Assembly: GCA_017527945.1 (NCBI GenBank)
Contig: JAFXPL010000101.1
Location: 1-14,810, forward strand
Source of the DNA: Bacteroidales bacterium
GTDB taxonomy: Bacteria > Bacteroidota > Bacteroidia > Bacteroidales > WCHB1-69
Length of the DNA: 14,810 bases
Direction: 5' to 3'
Below are positions 1-6,887 of this stretch, piece after piece. Under the pieces are notes generated by a model. The model was not told the DNA's origin. It worked only from the letters and a program-made list of their open reading frames with translations, and ran no database searches. Positions within the stretch are counted from its first letter, which is position 1. Each line of letters starts with the position of its first letter. The translations under genes were made by a program, and so were the position numbers.

Positions 1-1
1 G

Positions 2-574
2 CCCGAGTTCCCGGGCGGCATCCAGCAGTACGTCGATAACCTGTACAGCAGCATGACGTATCCCGAATTGGCGAAAAAGTACAAGCTGCAAGGCATCTTC
101 ACCGTCCATTTCATTGTGGAGAAGGATGGGCGGATACGCCACGTGGAGTTAGACACGGCATACGTCAACTGGAAGTCCAAAGAGGGAGGTATGGTGGCCA
201 TGTTAGGCAAAAACGGTTATGCACTTGCACATCTTGATCTAGGCGAAGGCACATCTGTGGATGAAGAATCGCGGAATGAGATTGTACGGCAATTGTATGA
301 GTCGCTTATGACGGAGTTTAACCGTGCTTTCCGCGCTGCGCCCGCCTGCAAACCCGCTATGAAGGACGGACAGCCGGTGCGCTGCAAGTTGTGGCTGCCG
401 GCGGCGTTCAGCGCTGGCGAAAACCCTGCAGCAAAGGTTACCATAAAAGATCCACGCTCTTCCCGAAAGAGCACTAATGTTGACCTTGTCGAAGCCGACA
501 GTCAGTTAGGTCCCCGCTTCCTGCGTGTCCAAATCGACACTTTCCCCTGCGAAACGTTTGTGCTGCAAGACTGA
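2..574 (+). CDS. TonB C-terminal domain protein (energy transducer-like), 5' truncated
   Basis: The open frame runs in from the window edge, so the true start is missing. The visible 190 residues begin with PEFPGG, followed by YPELAKKYKLQG and a V-x-F-x-V-E-K-D-G segment. This is the classic start of the TonB C-terminal domain, the periplasmic part that contacts TonB boxes of outer-membrane receptors. The domain's second half is recognisable at about fragment residues 110-135 (P-A-C-K-P-A-x-x-D-G-Q-P-V-R, then LWLPAAF). Between the halves lie roughly 50 residues that ordinary members lack, and about 50 further residues follow the domain. The methionine at position 53 lies inside the domain and is not the start. 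By family knowledge, the missing N-terminus should hold a membrane anchor or signal peptide. A barrel protein follows on the same strand, which fits a TonB-linked role, but partnership is inferred. Confidence 0.82.
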   Translation, partial: PEFPGGIQQYVDNLYSSMTYPELAKKYKLQGIFTVHFIVEKDGRIRHVELDTAYVNWKSKEGGMVAMLGKNGYALAHLDLGEGTSVDEESRNEIVRQLYESLMTEFNRAFRAAPACKPAMKDGQPVRCKLWLPAAFSAGENPAAKVTIKDPRSSRKSTNVDLVEADSQLGPRFLRVQIDTFPCETFVLQD

Positions 575-595
575 TCTGTGTGAAAGGGTTGTGAA

Positions 596-624
596 TTAGT
601 TAGCAGATAGCAGTTAGTTAGCAG
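596..624. repeat. 11-bp direct repeat pair in the gap before the barrel gene
   Basis: TTAGTTAGCAG occurs at 596-606 and again at 614-624, separated by ATAGCAG, which itself resembles the repeat end. The repeat lies between the stop of the TonB-domain gene and the start of the barrel gene. No function is evident; it could be simple slippage-generated sequence. The rest of the 575-720 gap contains no gene, hairpin terminator or convincing promoter that I can defend. Confidence 0.6.
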
Positions 625-720
625 TTGAGATGGCTCGAATGGGCCGTCCAGGGGTGTTATATGCCGAAAATTCCGAATGAGAAAATTGTAAAACAATGTG
701 ACTTAATAAATTATACAACA

Positions 721-2949
721 ATGAAAAAGATTTTTAATATGATGGCTCTGCTTCTGTTTTGCGTAACTGTTTTCGCGCAAAACACGGACACGACGGCGGT
801 GGCGAAGGCCGACACCATCGTCTCGAAGAAGACGACAGAACTGCCCGAGGTGGGCATCACCGCGAAGAAGCCCGTCTATATGATCGATGGGGAAAAGACG
901 ATGTACAACGTCTCGGAAGACCCTGCGGTTCAGTCGGGTACGGCGGCGGACGCGCTGCAGAACGCGCCGGGCGTGGAGGTCGATGTGGAAGGCAACATCA
1001 CCCTTCGCGGGGTCTCCTCCGTGGAAATTTGGCTTAACAACCGGCCCGCCAACATGAACGCCGAAGCCCTGAAAATGCTCCTGCAGCAGATGCCCGCCAG
1101 CGACATCGAGAAGATCGAGGTCATCACCAACCCTTCGGCACGGTACAGTGCGCATGGCACGGGCGGCATCATCAACATTGTCACGGTCTCCGACATCAAG
1201 AAAAACAGCTTCCTGAGTTTCGGTGCGAAGGGCTCCATCGCACCCGAGGCCATTCCGTTCATCTCCTACGTCTATGCCAACAAGAAGTTCACCATCAGCG
1301 CCTATATGCACTATTGGTACAGCACTTCACGACATGATAGGTTCTCGGAATCAGCTATTTATGACGATTCGGGAACGCTTTCTTCCACAGATTCGTCACA
1401 TTCTATCAGGCGGTTTCGAGAAGACCAAACCGGGCTGTTCCTCAACGCCTCTTGGACGCCCGACACCCTGAACACGGTCTATTTTTACGGCGGTTTTTAC
1501 CCGCAACTCACGCGTTACAACTCCCAGGACAGTACTTCGTGGCGCGAATATATCTACAGCCCAGGGGATTACTCTTATTACGAGACTGTACTCCAAAAAT
1601 CCGGGATTCTGTCGGGCTACGCGGGGCTTTGGTACGAGCATAAATTCAACAACAAAGGTCATAAATTGAGTACCTCAGCCATATACTCGGGACAGGGATA
1701 TCGATCAAAAGGGGATCTTCATCGAGATTATCTTTGGTCGGGGCTTGCTGACCGTAACTGGTTGCAGACAAATGATTACCAGTATCATAGAGGAAATGTT
1801 TCGGTCGATTACACGATCCCATATCATCAGAACGGTGAGGTGGAAACGGGTGTTTCGGGAAGCTATGTGCACTACAAACAGCTATGGATGACGGACACGT
1901 TGGCGGTGGCCGATTTGGGGCGTTACTATGTGCATGACGCGGTGCGTTCGATGAATTCGCACGGTCAGGACGGGGATTTCGACGCGTACGTTACCGTGCA
2001 GCACCGTTTCGGCGGCTTCACGCTGAAGGGCGGACTGCGCTCCGAGCTGCTGTCGCTGAATTTAGACCATCCCGATTCCCCTGCCGATAACGTGCGGAAG
2101 CTCTATTGGGGGCTTTTCCCATCGATACACCTGAGCTACCGCACGAAGAACATGCACAACTTCAAGCTGAGCTACACGCGGCGGGTGAACAATCCGCAGG
2201 CCTCCGACCTGACCACTTACCGCAGATACGGGGAGGACAGCTTCAGTACGGGAAACCCTGACTTGCGGCAGGCGTTCACCAACTCCGTGGAGGCAGGCTG
2301 GACGAAATACATCAACAAGTTCGGTAATGTGGGCATCAACGCGTGGTTCAAGAACACGAAAGATGAGTTTTCCAGTCTTGCGGATGTCTGCTACGACCCG
2401 TTCTTCGGGCGGATTGTGGCCTTCTCGCATCCCATCAACGCAGGCAAAACCTTGAATACGGGCGCGGAAGTAAATGTCAACTACCAACTCAAGAGCTTCA
2501 TGAACATCCGGTTTTACGGCAATGTCTATTACATGAAGTCGGAGTTCCGGTTCCGTGACGAGGAACAGCCCTACACGGCGGAGAATTTGGGTTACAGTTT
2601 CCGGCTGAACTTTTGGGCGAAGCTATGGAAGTTCTTAGAGGTGAATGCCGCCGCCAACTACCAGTCGCAGAACGTGTTCCTTTTCTCCACTGTGCGGCCG
2701 ACCTACAGCATCGACCTCGGTTTGCGGGCGGAGTTCTGGAAGCGGCGCATCGCGGTGTGGGTCAACGTGGACGACCTCTTCGACTGGAACCGCAGCGCGA
2801 CCGTAAGCAACAGTCCCTATTACAGTTACAGCGATTCCACGCGTGTGAGCTATCGGGCGCGGACGGTACGTTTCGGGCTGTCGTTCAAGTTCGGGAAGAT
2901 GGAGCTGGAGGGCTCGCAGGCCGGACAGGGGCAGGGGGAACGACAGTAG
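721..2949 (+). CDS. Outer-membrane beta-barrel protein, TonB-dependent receptor-like
   Basis: The product (742 residues) is probably an outer-membrane barrel with an N-terminal plug. The chosen start gives a clean signal peptide (MKKIFNMMALLLFCVTVFA, cleavage expected after A19); the in-frame ATG at 625 would only add 32 non-signal residues. After a short linker (TTELPEVGITAKKP) a plug domain spans about residues 55-165, with SGTAADALQNAPGVEVD, NITLRGV and the run IEKIEVITNPSARY followed by GTGGIINIV. The remainder alternates aromatic and polar residues as in barrel strands, ending with a strand-like VRFGLSFKFG and a polar tail. It resembles the OMP_b-brl_3 / outer membrane beta-barrel family. 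The N-terminal carboxypeptidase-regulatory-like domain common in Bacteroidota receptors is absent, and there is no SusD-like partner nearby. The substrate is unknown. It lacks the GTC-N9-GAC control region of the following operons, so it is probably regulated separately. Confidence 0.88.
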   Translation: MKKIFNMMALLLFCVTVFAQNTDTTAVAKADTIVSKKTTELPEVGITAKKPVYMIDGEKTMYNVSEDPAVQSGTAADALQNAPGVEVDVEGNITLRGVSSVEIWLNNRPANMNAEALKMLLQQMPASDIEKIEVITNPSARYSAHGTGGIINIVTVSDIKKNSFLSFGAKGSIAPEAIPFISYVYANKKFTISAYMHYWYSTSRHDRFSESAIYDDSGTLSSTDSSHSIRRFREDQTGLFLNASWTPDTLNTVYFYGGFYPQLTRYNSQDSTSWREYIYSPGDYSYYETVLQKSGILSGYAGLWYEHKFNNKGHKLSTSAIYSGQGYRSKGDLHRDYLWSGLADRNWLQTNDYQYHRGNVSVDYTIPYHQNGEVETGVSGSYVHYKQLWMTDTLAVADLGRYYVHDAVRSMNSHGQDGDFDAYVTVQHRFGGFTLKGGLRSELLSLNLDHPDSPADNVRKLYWGLFPSIHLSYRTKNMHNFKLSYTRRVNNPQASDLTTYRRYGEDSFSTGNPDLRQAFTNSVEAGWTKYINKFGNVGINAWFKNTKDEFSSLADVCYDPFFGRIVAFSHPINAGKTLNTGAEVNVNYQLKSFMNIRFYGNVYYMKSEFRFRDEEQPYTAENLGYSFRLNFWAKLWKFLEVNAAANYQSQNVFLFSTVRPTYSIDLGLRAEFWKRRIAVWVNVDDLFDWNRSATVSNSPYYSYSDSTRVSYRARTVRFGLSFKFGKMELEGSQAGQGQGERQ

Positions 2950-3034
2950 AAGTGAAAAAGAGTACGATTGAACAATCTTTACTGTCTGTTATATGTGTTC
3001 CTGCAACAAGTTTTCCCGCTCCTCGCCATTCATC

Positions 3035-3070
3035 GTCCAAAAATTTGACACCTCTGTCTCATTTTTGGAC
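3035..3070. promoter_or_regulatory. Tandem GTC-N9-GAC dyads (candidate activator enhancer) upstream of the regulator operon
   Basis: This 36-bp near-perfect inverted repeat has its centre between 3052 and 3053. Outer arms GTCCAAAAAT and ATTTTTGGAC are exact complements, and inner GACA/TGTC also pair. It can be read as two 15-bp sites, GTC-N9-GAC at 3035-3049 and 3056-3070, with A/T-rich cores and 21 bp between centres (two helical turns). The centre is 75.5 bp before the first G of the -24 element at 3128, about 100 bp before the expected transcript start. That is the usual enhancer position for NtrC-family activators. The same arrangement recurs at 5810-5845. Binding by the regulator at 3165 is inferred. 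Confidence 0.72.
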
Positions 3071-3126
3071 ACAATGCATCTTTTCGTTTCCTGGCAACAC
3101 CCTGTTATGGTTATATTTTCTATTTT

Positions 3127-3142
3127 TGGCGCGATTTTTGGA
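3127..3142 (+). promoter_or_regulatory. Sigma-54-type -24/-12 promoter for the regulator-kinase operon
   Basis: TGGCGCGATTTTTGGA matches the sigma-54 pattern TGGCACG-N4-TTGCA at most positions. The -24 GG (3128-3129) and the invariant G of the -12 element (3140) are exactly 12 bp apart, as in the canonical promoter. The C of the -12 GC is replaced by G. The predicted transcript start, near 3152, leaves a leader of only about 13 bases before the ATG at 3165. The downstream gene encodes a sigma-54 activator and a candidate enhancer lies upstream, so autoregulation is likely. Confidence 0.7.
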
Positions 3143-3164
3143 ACGATAAAGAAAAACTGAACCG

Positions 3165-4490
3165 ATGCTCAACACCATCCTCATCGTCGATGACAACCGC
3201 AACGTGCTCGCCGCGCTCAAGCTGCTGCTGGATCGCGAGTTTCGGCAGGTGGTCGCGCTGCCGTCGCCCAACACCCTGCTGCGGCAGATCGAGCAGTGCC
3301 GGCCCGACGTCGTGCTGCTCGACATGAACTTCTCCGCCGGACTCAACACCGGCAACGAGGGCCTCTTCTGGCTCCGCGAAATCAAACGGCTCTACCCGCA
3401 GCTCCCCGTGGTGCTCTTCACCGCCTACGCCGACATCGAGCTGGCAGTGGCGGGCATGAAGGAGGGCGCATCCGATTTTGTGGTGAAGCCGTGGGACAAC
3501 GACCGCCTCATCGCTACCCTCATCCGCGCCTGTACTCCCGAAAAGGGAGCCCTAAAACGGAAATCGCAGAACGAATGCGCCCTGTTCTGGAGTGACAGTC
3601 CGACGATGCGGGAACTTCGACTGATGGTGGAAAAGATCGCCCCCACGGACGCCGCTATTCTCATCACGGGCGAGAACGGAACTGGCAAAACATTGCTGGC
3701 TAAAGAGATACACCGACTCTCCGCCCGCACCGACAAACCCTTCATGACTGTGGATTTGGGTGCGCTAACCGAAACGCTTTTCGAAAGCGAGCTGTTCGGG
3801 CACGTGAAAGGCGCGTTCACAGACGCGAAGAGCGACCGCGCGGGCAAAATAGAGGAGGCCGCCGGCGGTACCCTTTTCCTCGACGAGATTGGCAACCTCG
3901 CCTTCCCGCAGCAGGCCAAGCTGCTGACGGTCATCCAGCAGCGCACGGTCTCCCGCGTAGGCAGTAACAAAGCTGTCCCCGTCAATTTCCGGCTCATCAG
4001 TGCCACCAACCAGAAGCTTGACGAGAAAGTGCTTCGCGGCGAGTTCCGAGAGGACCTCTACTACCGCATCAACACCATCCACCTAGAAATTCCGCCCCTG
4101 CGCGATCGCCGCGAGGACATCCTACCCTTCGCGGAGCGTTTCCTGACCGTCTTTGCTGAAAAATACCACAAACCCACCCTCAAACTGAGTCCCGATGCTG
4201 CGCGTAAACTGATGGGACATCCATGGTACGGCAACATCCGCGAGTTGGAACACGCCCTGGAGCACGCGGTCATCGTCAGCGACGGCCCTGAATTACAAGC
4301 GCGGGATTTCAAACTCACGCCCCCGATGGCGAAAGACAACGCGCAGGAAATCACCACGTTGGAGGAAATGGAAACCGAGTTAATCCGCAAATGCATCGCC
4401 AAATGCGGCAGCAACCTCACCACCGTGGCCGCCACGCTAGGCATTACTCGGCAGACCCTCTATAACAAGATGAAGAAATACGGAATTTAG
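3165..4490 (+). CDS. NtrC-family sigma-54-dependent response regulator
   Basis: This is a transcription activator that, when phosphorylated, hydrolyses ATP to open sigma-54 RNA polymerase promoters. The 441 residues follow the full NtrC layout. A receiver domain (about 1-120) has acidic D9/D10, phosphoacceptor D53, T86 and K108. An AAA+ domain (about 138-370) has Walker A GENGTGKT (169-176), Walker B LFLDE (D240/E241) and an arginine-finger region FREDLYYRIN. A Fis-type helix-turn-helix lies at the C-terminus (about 395-441, ending ITRQTLYNKMKKYGI). The sigma-54-contacting loop reads GAFTDA (216-221) instead of GAFTGA. The histidine kinase starts 36 bp downstream and is its likely partner. 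Dyads and a sigma-54 promoter precede both this gene and the ABC operon, suggesting self-activation and control of the transporter. Family assignment is very secure; target assignment is inferred. Confidence 0.96.
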   Translation: MLNTILIVDDNRNVLAALKLLLDREFRQVVALPSPNTLLRQIEQCRPDVVLLDMNFSAGLNTGNEGLFWLREIKRLYPQLPVVLFTAYADIELAVAGMKEGASDFVVKPWDNDRLIATLIRACTPEKGALKRKSQNECALFWSDSPTMRELRLMVEKIAPTDAAILITGENGTGKTLLAKEIHRLSARTDKPFMTVDLGALTETLFESELFGHVKGAFTDAKSDRAGKIEEAAGGTLFLDEIGNLAFPQQAKLLTVIQQRTVSRVGSNKAVPVNFRLISATNQKLDEKVLRGEFREDLYYRINTIHLEIPPLRDRREDILPFAERFLTVFAEKYHKPTLKLSPDAARKLMGHPWYGNIRELEHALEHAVIVSDGPELQARDFKLTPPMAKDNAQEITTLEEMETELIRKCIAKCGSNLTTVAATLGITRQTLYNKMKKYGI

Positions 4491-4526
4491 CTATTTGCTT
4501 TTGGCCATTAGCCAACGAATCACAAT

Positions 4527-5744
4527 ATGATCACCATCATCATAGCAATCCTCTTTGCGTGGTCTATCACCACGTTTCTGCTGATCCGGCGTAACCGACG
4601 GATTAACAATCGCATCAAGTTCCTGTCGGAGGCAGTGGCAGGCGGCGACTTCAGCTTCACCTTCCCCGAGGGTAACCGCCGGCGCAGCGACCGTGAGCTG
4701 GCCGCGTCGCTGAACCGCATCCGCGACATGCTCAGTCGTACCCGTCAGGAAACCATCGACAAAGAACGCTACTACGCCCAAATTCTCGAAAACGTACGCA
4801 CCGGCATCGTGGCGTATGACGAACAGGGGTTCGTCACGCAGACTAACCGGGCAGCCGCGGAACTTTTCGGGCTGCCCGTGCTAACCCACATCCGTCAGCT
4901 CGACCGCGTGAGTGGCGGTCTGGCGGACATGCTGCTCGTGGCGGCGGCCGGTGATACCCGCACGCTCACCCTCCATGACGTCGAAAGCACCCGCCAACTC
5001 TCCCTCCAGGTCTCCCAAAGCCGCATCCGCGACCGCAACCTCCGCATCTTGGTTGTCAACGACATACACAACGAATTGGATAACAAGGAGATTGACTCGT
5101 GGATCTCGCTTACCCGCGTACTCACGCACGAGATTATGAACTCCGTAAGTCCCATCACCTCGCTGAGCGAAAGTCTGCGTACGCTGGTTCCCGATACTTC
5201 GTCGGAACTCTACAAGGGACTGGATGTTATCCACTCCACGGGCAAGGGCATTGAGGGGTTTGTGGAGTCATACCGGCAGTTCACGCACATCCCAACGCCC
5301 GCGCGAACACTTTTCTATGTCCGCGGACTAGTGGAACGTGCAGTGCAATTGGTGCAGTCCGTGCCGGAGAACACCCGCATCGACTTCCGCTGGTCGGTGG
5401 AGCCCGGCGACATGCTGCTCCACGCCGACGAGAACCTTGTCGGGCGCGTACTCAACAACCTGCTGAAGAACGCCGTGGAGGCAATAGGGCAGGGGAACAA
5501 CGGCTGGGTGGAGGTCCGGGGATTCCTTAACGAAAGAGGGGATGTGGTCATGGAGGTCAGCGACAGCGGCGGCCCGATTCCGCCGGAGGTCGAGGAGCGT
5601 ATTTTTATTCCCTTCTTCACTACTAAAACCGATGGATCCGGCATCGGACTGAGCATCTCCCGCCAGATCATGCGGCTTTCGGGCGGCACCCTCACGCTGC
5701 GGACGCGCCCGAATACTACGTTCGTGATGACTTTCGTCCGGTAG
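4527..5744 (+). CDS. Sensor histidine kinase, NtrY-like, with a single membrane helix
   Basis: The product is a membrane-bound kinase expected to phosphorylate D53 of the upstream regulator. It has 405 residues. One hydrophobic helix (about 2-20) is followed directly by basic residues RRNRR, then a short HAMP-like linker, a PAS-like region (about 82-180, with ILENVRTGIVAYDEQG), and the transmitter. The H-box is LTHEIMNSVSPI with H201. The N-box is NLLKNAVEAI with N315. The D-box is SDSGG with D346. The F-box is IPFFTTK and the G-box DGSGIGLS (369-376). The start cannot be moved upstream because an in-frame TAG lies at 4509-4511, so the absence of a periplasmic sensing domain is real. The signal is therefore probably sensed in the membrane, by the cytoplasmic PAS region, or through another protein. 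It is co-transcribed with the regulator (36-bp gap). Confidence 0.94.
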   Translation: MITIIIAILFAWSITTFLLIRRNRRINNRIKFLSEAVAGGDFSFTFPEGNRRRSDRELAASLNRIRDMLSRTRQETIDKERYYAQILENVRTGIVAYDEQGFVTQTNRAAAELFGLPVLTHIRQLDRVSGGLADMLLVAAAGDTRTLTLHDVESTRQLSLQVSQSRIRDRNLRILVVNDIHNELDNKEIDSWISLTRVLTHEIMNSVSPITSLSESLRTLVPDTSSELYKGLDVIHSTGKGIEGFVESYRQFTHIPTPARTLFYVRGLVERAVQLVQSVPENTRIDFRWSVEPGDMLLHADENLVGRVLNNLLKNAVEAIGQGNNGWVEVRGFLNERGDVVMEVSDSGGPIPPEVEERIFIPFFTTKTDGSGIGLSISRQIMRLSGGTLTLRTRPNTTFVMTFVR

Positions 5745-5809
5745 GTTGAGATTTTCAATGTATTTAAAGTAGAGAGGTGTTGATATCTACAGTCCTGTTG
5801 CATAAAATT

Positions 5810-5845
5810 GTCTATTTTTCACACACCGTTGTCCCAAAAATTGAC
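5810..5845. promoter_or_regulatory. Tandem GTC-N9-GAC dyads (candidate enhancer) upstream of the ABC operon
   Basis: Two 15-bp sites lie 21 bp apart, GTC-N9-CAC at 5810-5824 (one mismatch) and GTC-N9-GAC at 5831-5845, both with A/T-rich cores. Aligned on the centre with 3035-3070, the two regions share the outer GTC and GAC, the inner ACACC and TGTC, and a C-A before the second A/T block, while the A/T tracts differ in strand. The centre is 75.5 bp before the first G of the -24 element at 5903, exactly as upstream of the regulator gene. The conserved geometry argues for the same activator at both places. Confidence 0.68.
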
Positions 5846-5901
5846 GCTTTCCGAATGTGATTATATATGTAGCTGTTTGAAAATCAGTTGTTTTTGTGTT
5901 T

Positions 5902-5917
5902 TGGCACGGTTTTGGAA
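5902..5917 (+). promoter_or_regulatory. Sigma-54-type -24/-12 promoter for the ABC transporter operon
   Basis: TGGCACGGTTTTGGAA carries a perfect -24 block, TGGCACG. The -12 block is weaker. With canonical spacing the invariant G falls at 5915, 12 bp from G5903, but it is followed by A instead of C, and a G replaces one T. Both promoters in this window share TTTTGGAA around -12. The predicted start is near 5927, giving a leader of about 76 bases before the ATPase ATG at 6003. I see no other feature in the rest of the 5745-6002 gap. Confidence 0.66.
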
Positions 5918-6002
5918 ACCACTTCCTTGAGCAGCCCGGCAAGGGCGAGAACTCGGTAGAGGTACGGATGATGGGATGAAACGATGATATTAGAACGAAA
6001 CA

Positions 6003-6665
6003 ATGATACGATTAGAGAACATCAGCAAAAGCTTTCGCTCCGAAACGGTGGAGACGAAAGCGCTACAGCAAGTAAATATGGAGGTCCGGAAGGGCGAGTT
6101 CATAGCCATAATGGGCCCTTCCGGTTGCGGCAAGACCACCTTGCTCAACATCCTCGGCCTCCTCAACACCCCCGACTCGGGCCGCTATCTCCTCGACGGT
6201 CGCGACGTGAGCGGCCTGCGCGAGCGCGACCGTCTGGCGTTGCGGCGCGGCGTCATCGGCTTCGTGTTTCAGAGCTTCAACCTCATTGACGACATGAACG
6301 TTTTCGAGAACGTGGAGCTGCCGTTGCGCTATCTCGGCCTCAGCAAGTCGGAGCGCAAGGCGAAGGTCAACGAGGTGCTGGACCGCATGAGCATCATCCA
6401 CCGGGCGAGCCACTATCCGCAGCAGCTCTCCGGTGGGCAGCAGCAGCGTGTCGCCGTGGCCCGGGCGGTCGTCTCCAACCCGCAGCTCATCCTCTGCGAC
6501 GAGCCAACCGGCAACCTCGACAGCCACAACGGCCTCGACGTCATGCACCTGCTCTGCGACCTCAACGCCGCCGGCACCACCATCGTCATGGTCACCCACA
6601 GCGCCCACGACGCCGGCTTCGCGCATCGCATCGTGAAGATGCAAGACGGAACGATTGAACGATGA
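6003..6665 (+). CDS. ABC transporter ATP-binding protein (MacB/LolD type)
   Basis: This is the nucleotide-binding subunit that powers the FtsX-like permeases encoded next. At 220 residues it has the usual length for a separate MacB/LolD-type ATPase and all motifs: Walker A GPSGCGKT (38-45), Q-loop Q90, signature LSGGQQQR (142-149), Walker B LILCDEP (D166, E167), D-loop GNLDS (170-174) and H-loop H199. The stretch between Q-loop and signature (SFNLIDDMNVFENVELPL) is characteristic of this subfamily. The start at 6003 gives the normal MIRLENISKSF opening. The two permeases follow on the same strand. The TGA stop lies inside the first bases of the repeated intergenic element that starts at 6660. 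It acts at the cytoplasmic face of the inner membrane; the transported or mobilised substrate is unknown. Confidence 0.96.
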   Translation: MIRLENISKSFRSETVETKALQQVNMEVRKGEFIAIMGPSGCGKTTLLNILGLLNTPDSGRYLLDGRDVSGLRERDRLALRRGVIGFVFQSFNLIDDMNVFENVELPLRYLGLSKSERKAKVNEVLDRMSIIHRASHYPQQLSGGQQQRVAVARAVVSNPQLILCDEPTGNLDSHNGLDVMHLLCDLNAAGTTIVMVTHSAHDAGFAHRIVKMQDGTIER

Positions 6666-6887
6666 TGCGTGCTCTTGCGAGTAGGAGGTTCCGGCCTCCT
6701 ATCGTCGGCTGGAATGGTGCAGCGATGAATGATGATGTCTCGGTGACGCATAGCCTCGGAGAGGCGACACGCGCGAAGCGCAATTAACCCCCATACAAGC
6801 GAAGCGCAGTGTGGGGGTCACACAAGAACCAAAAACCCAAGAAATATGAAACAAACCCCAAAAATCCTCAACATCCTCGGCCTCGCC
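6660..6887 (+). repeat. Duplicated leader element, copy A (in front of permease 1)
   Basis: This 228-bp stretch recurs at 9371-9597 with about 15 differences including one 1-bp gap. It begins at the last sense codon of the ATPase gene, fills the whole gap to permease 1 and runs 14 codons into it. It holds a 7-bp stem with a 6-base loop at 6682-6701 (TAGGAGG/CCTCCTA), a smaller GCCTC-GGA-GAGGC hairpin, a direct repeat GCGAAGCGCA at 6773-6782 and 6799-6808, and a 9-bp stem at 6788-6817 (CCCCCATAC/GTGTGGGGG, one G-T pair). No uridine run follows the stems, so simple termination is unlikely. It could be a mobile intergenic repeat or an RNA structure that sets relative permease expression. Confidence 0.85.

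Noticed and set aside
625..720. Upstream in-frame ATG that would lengthen the barrel protein by 32 residues
   Set aside because: The added residues are not signal-like, and the ATG at 721 begins a textbook signal peptide.
690..720. Possible Bacteroidota -33/-7 promoter upstream of the barrel gene
   Set aside because: A TTG is present, but the A/T-rich stretch near 705-715 does not match TAnnTTTG well enough to report.
4498..4515. Small hairpin TTGGC-CATTA-GCCAA between regulator and kinase genes
   Set aside because: The stem is only five base pairs with no T-run. It is too weak to call a terminator or regulatory site within this operon.
6063..6644. Long open frame on the minus strand antisense to the ABC ATPase (and similar frames opposite other genes)
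   Set aside because: It overlaps a gene with all ABC motifs, and its translation is His/Val/Glu-rich low-complexity sequence typical of antisense frames in GC-rich genes.
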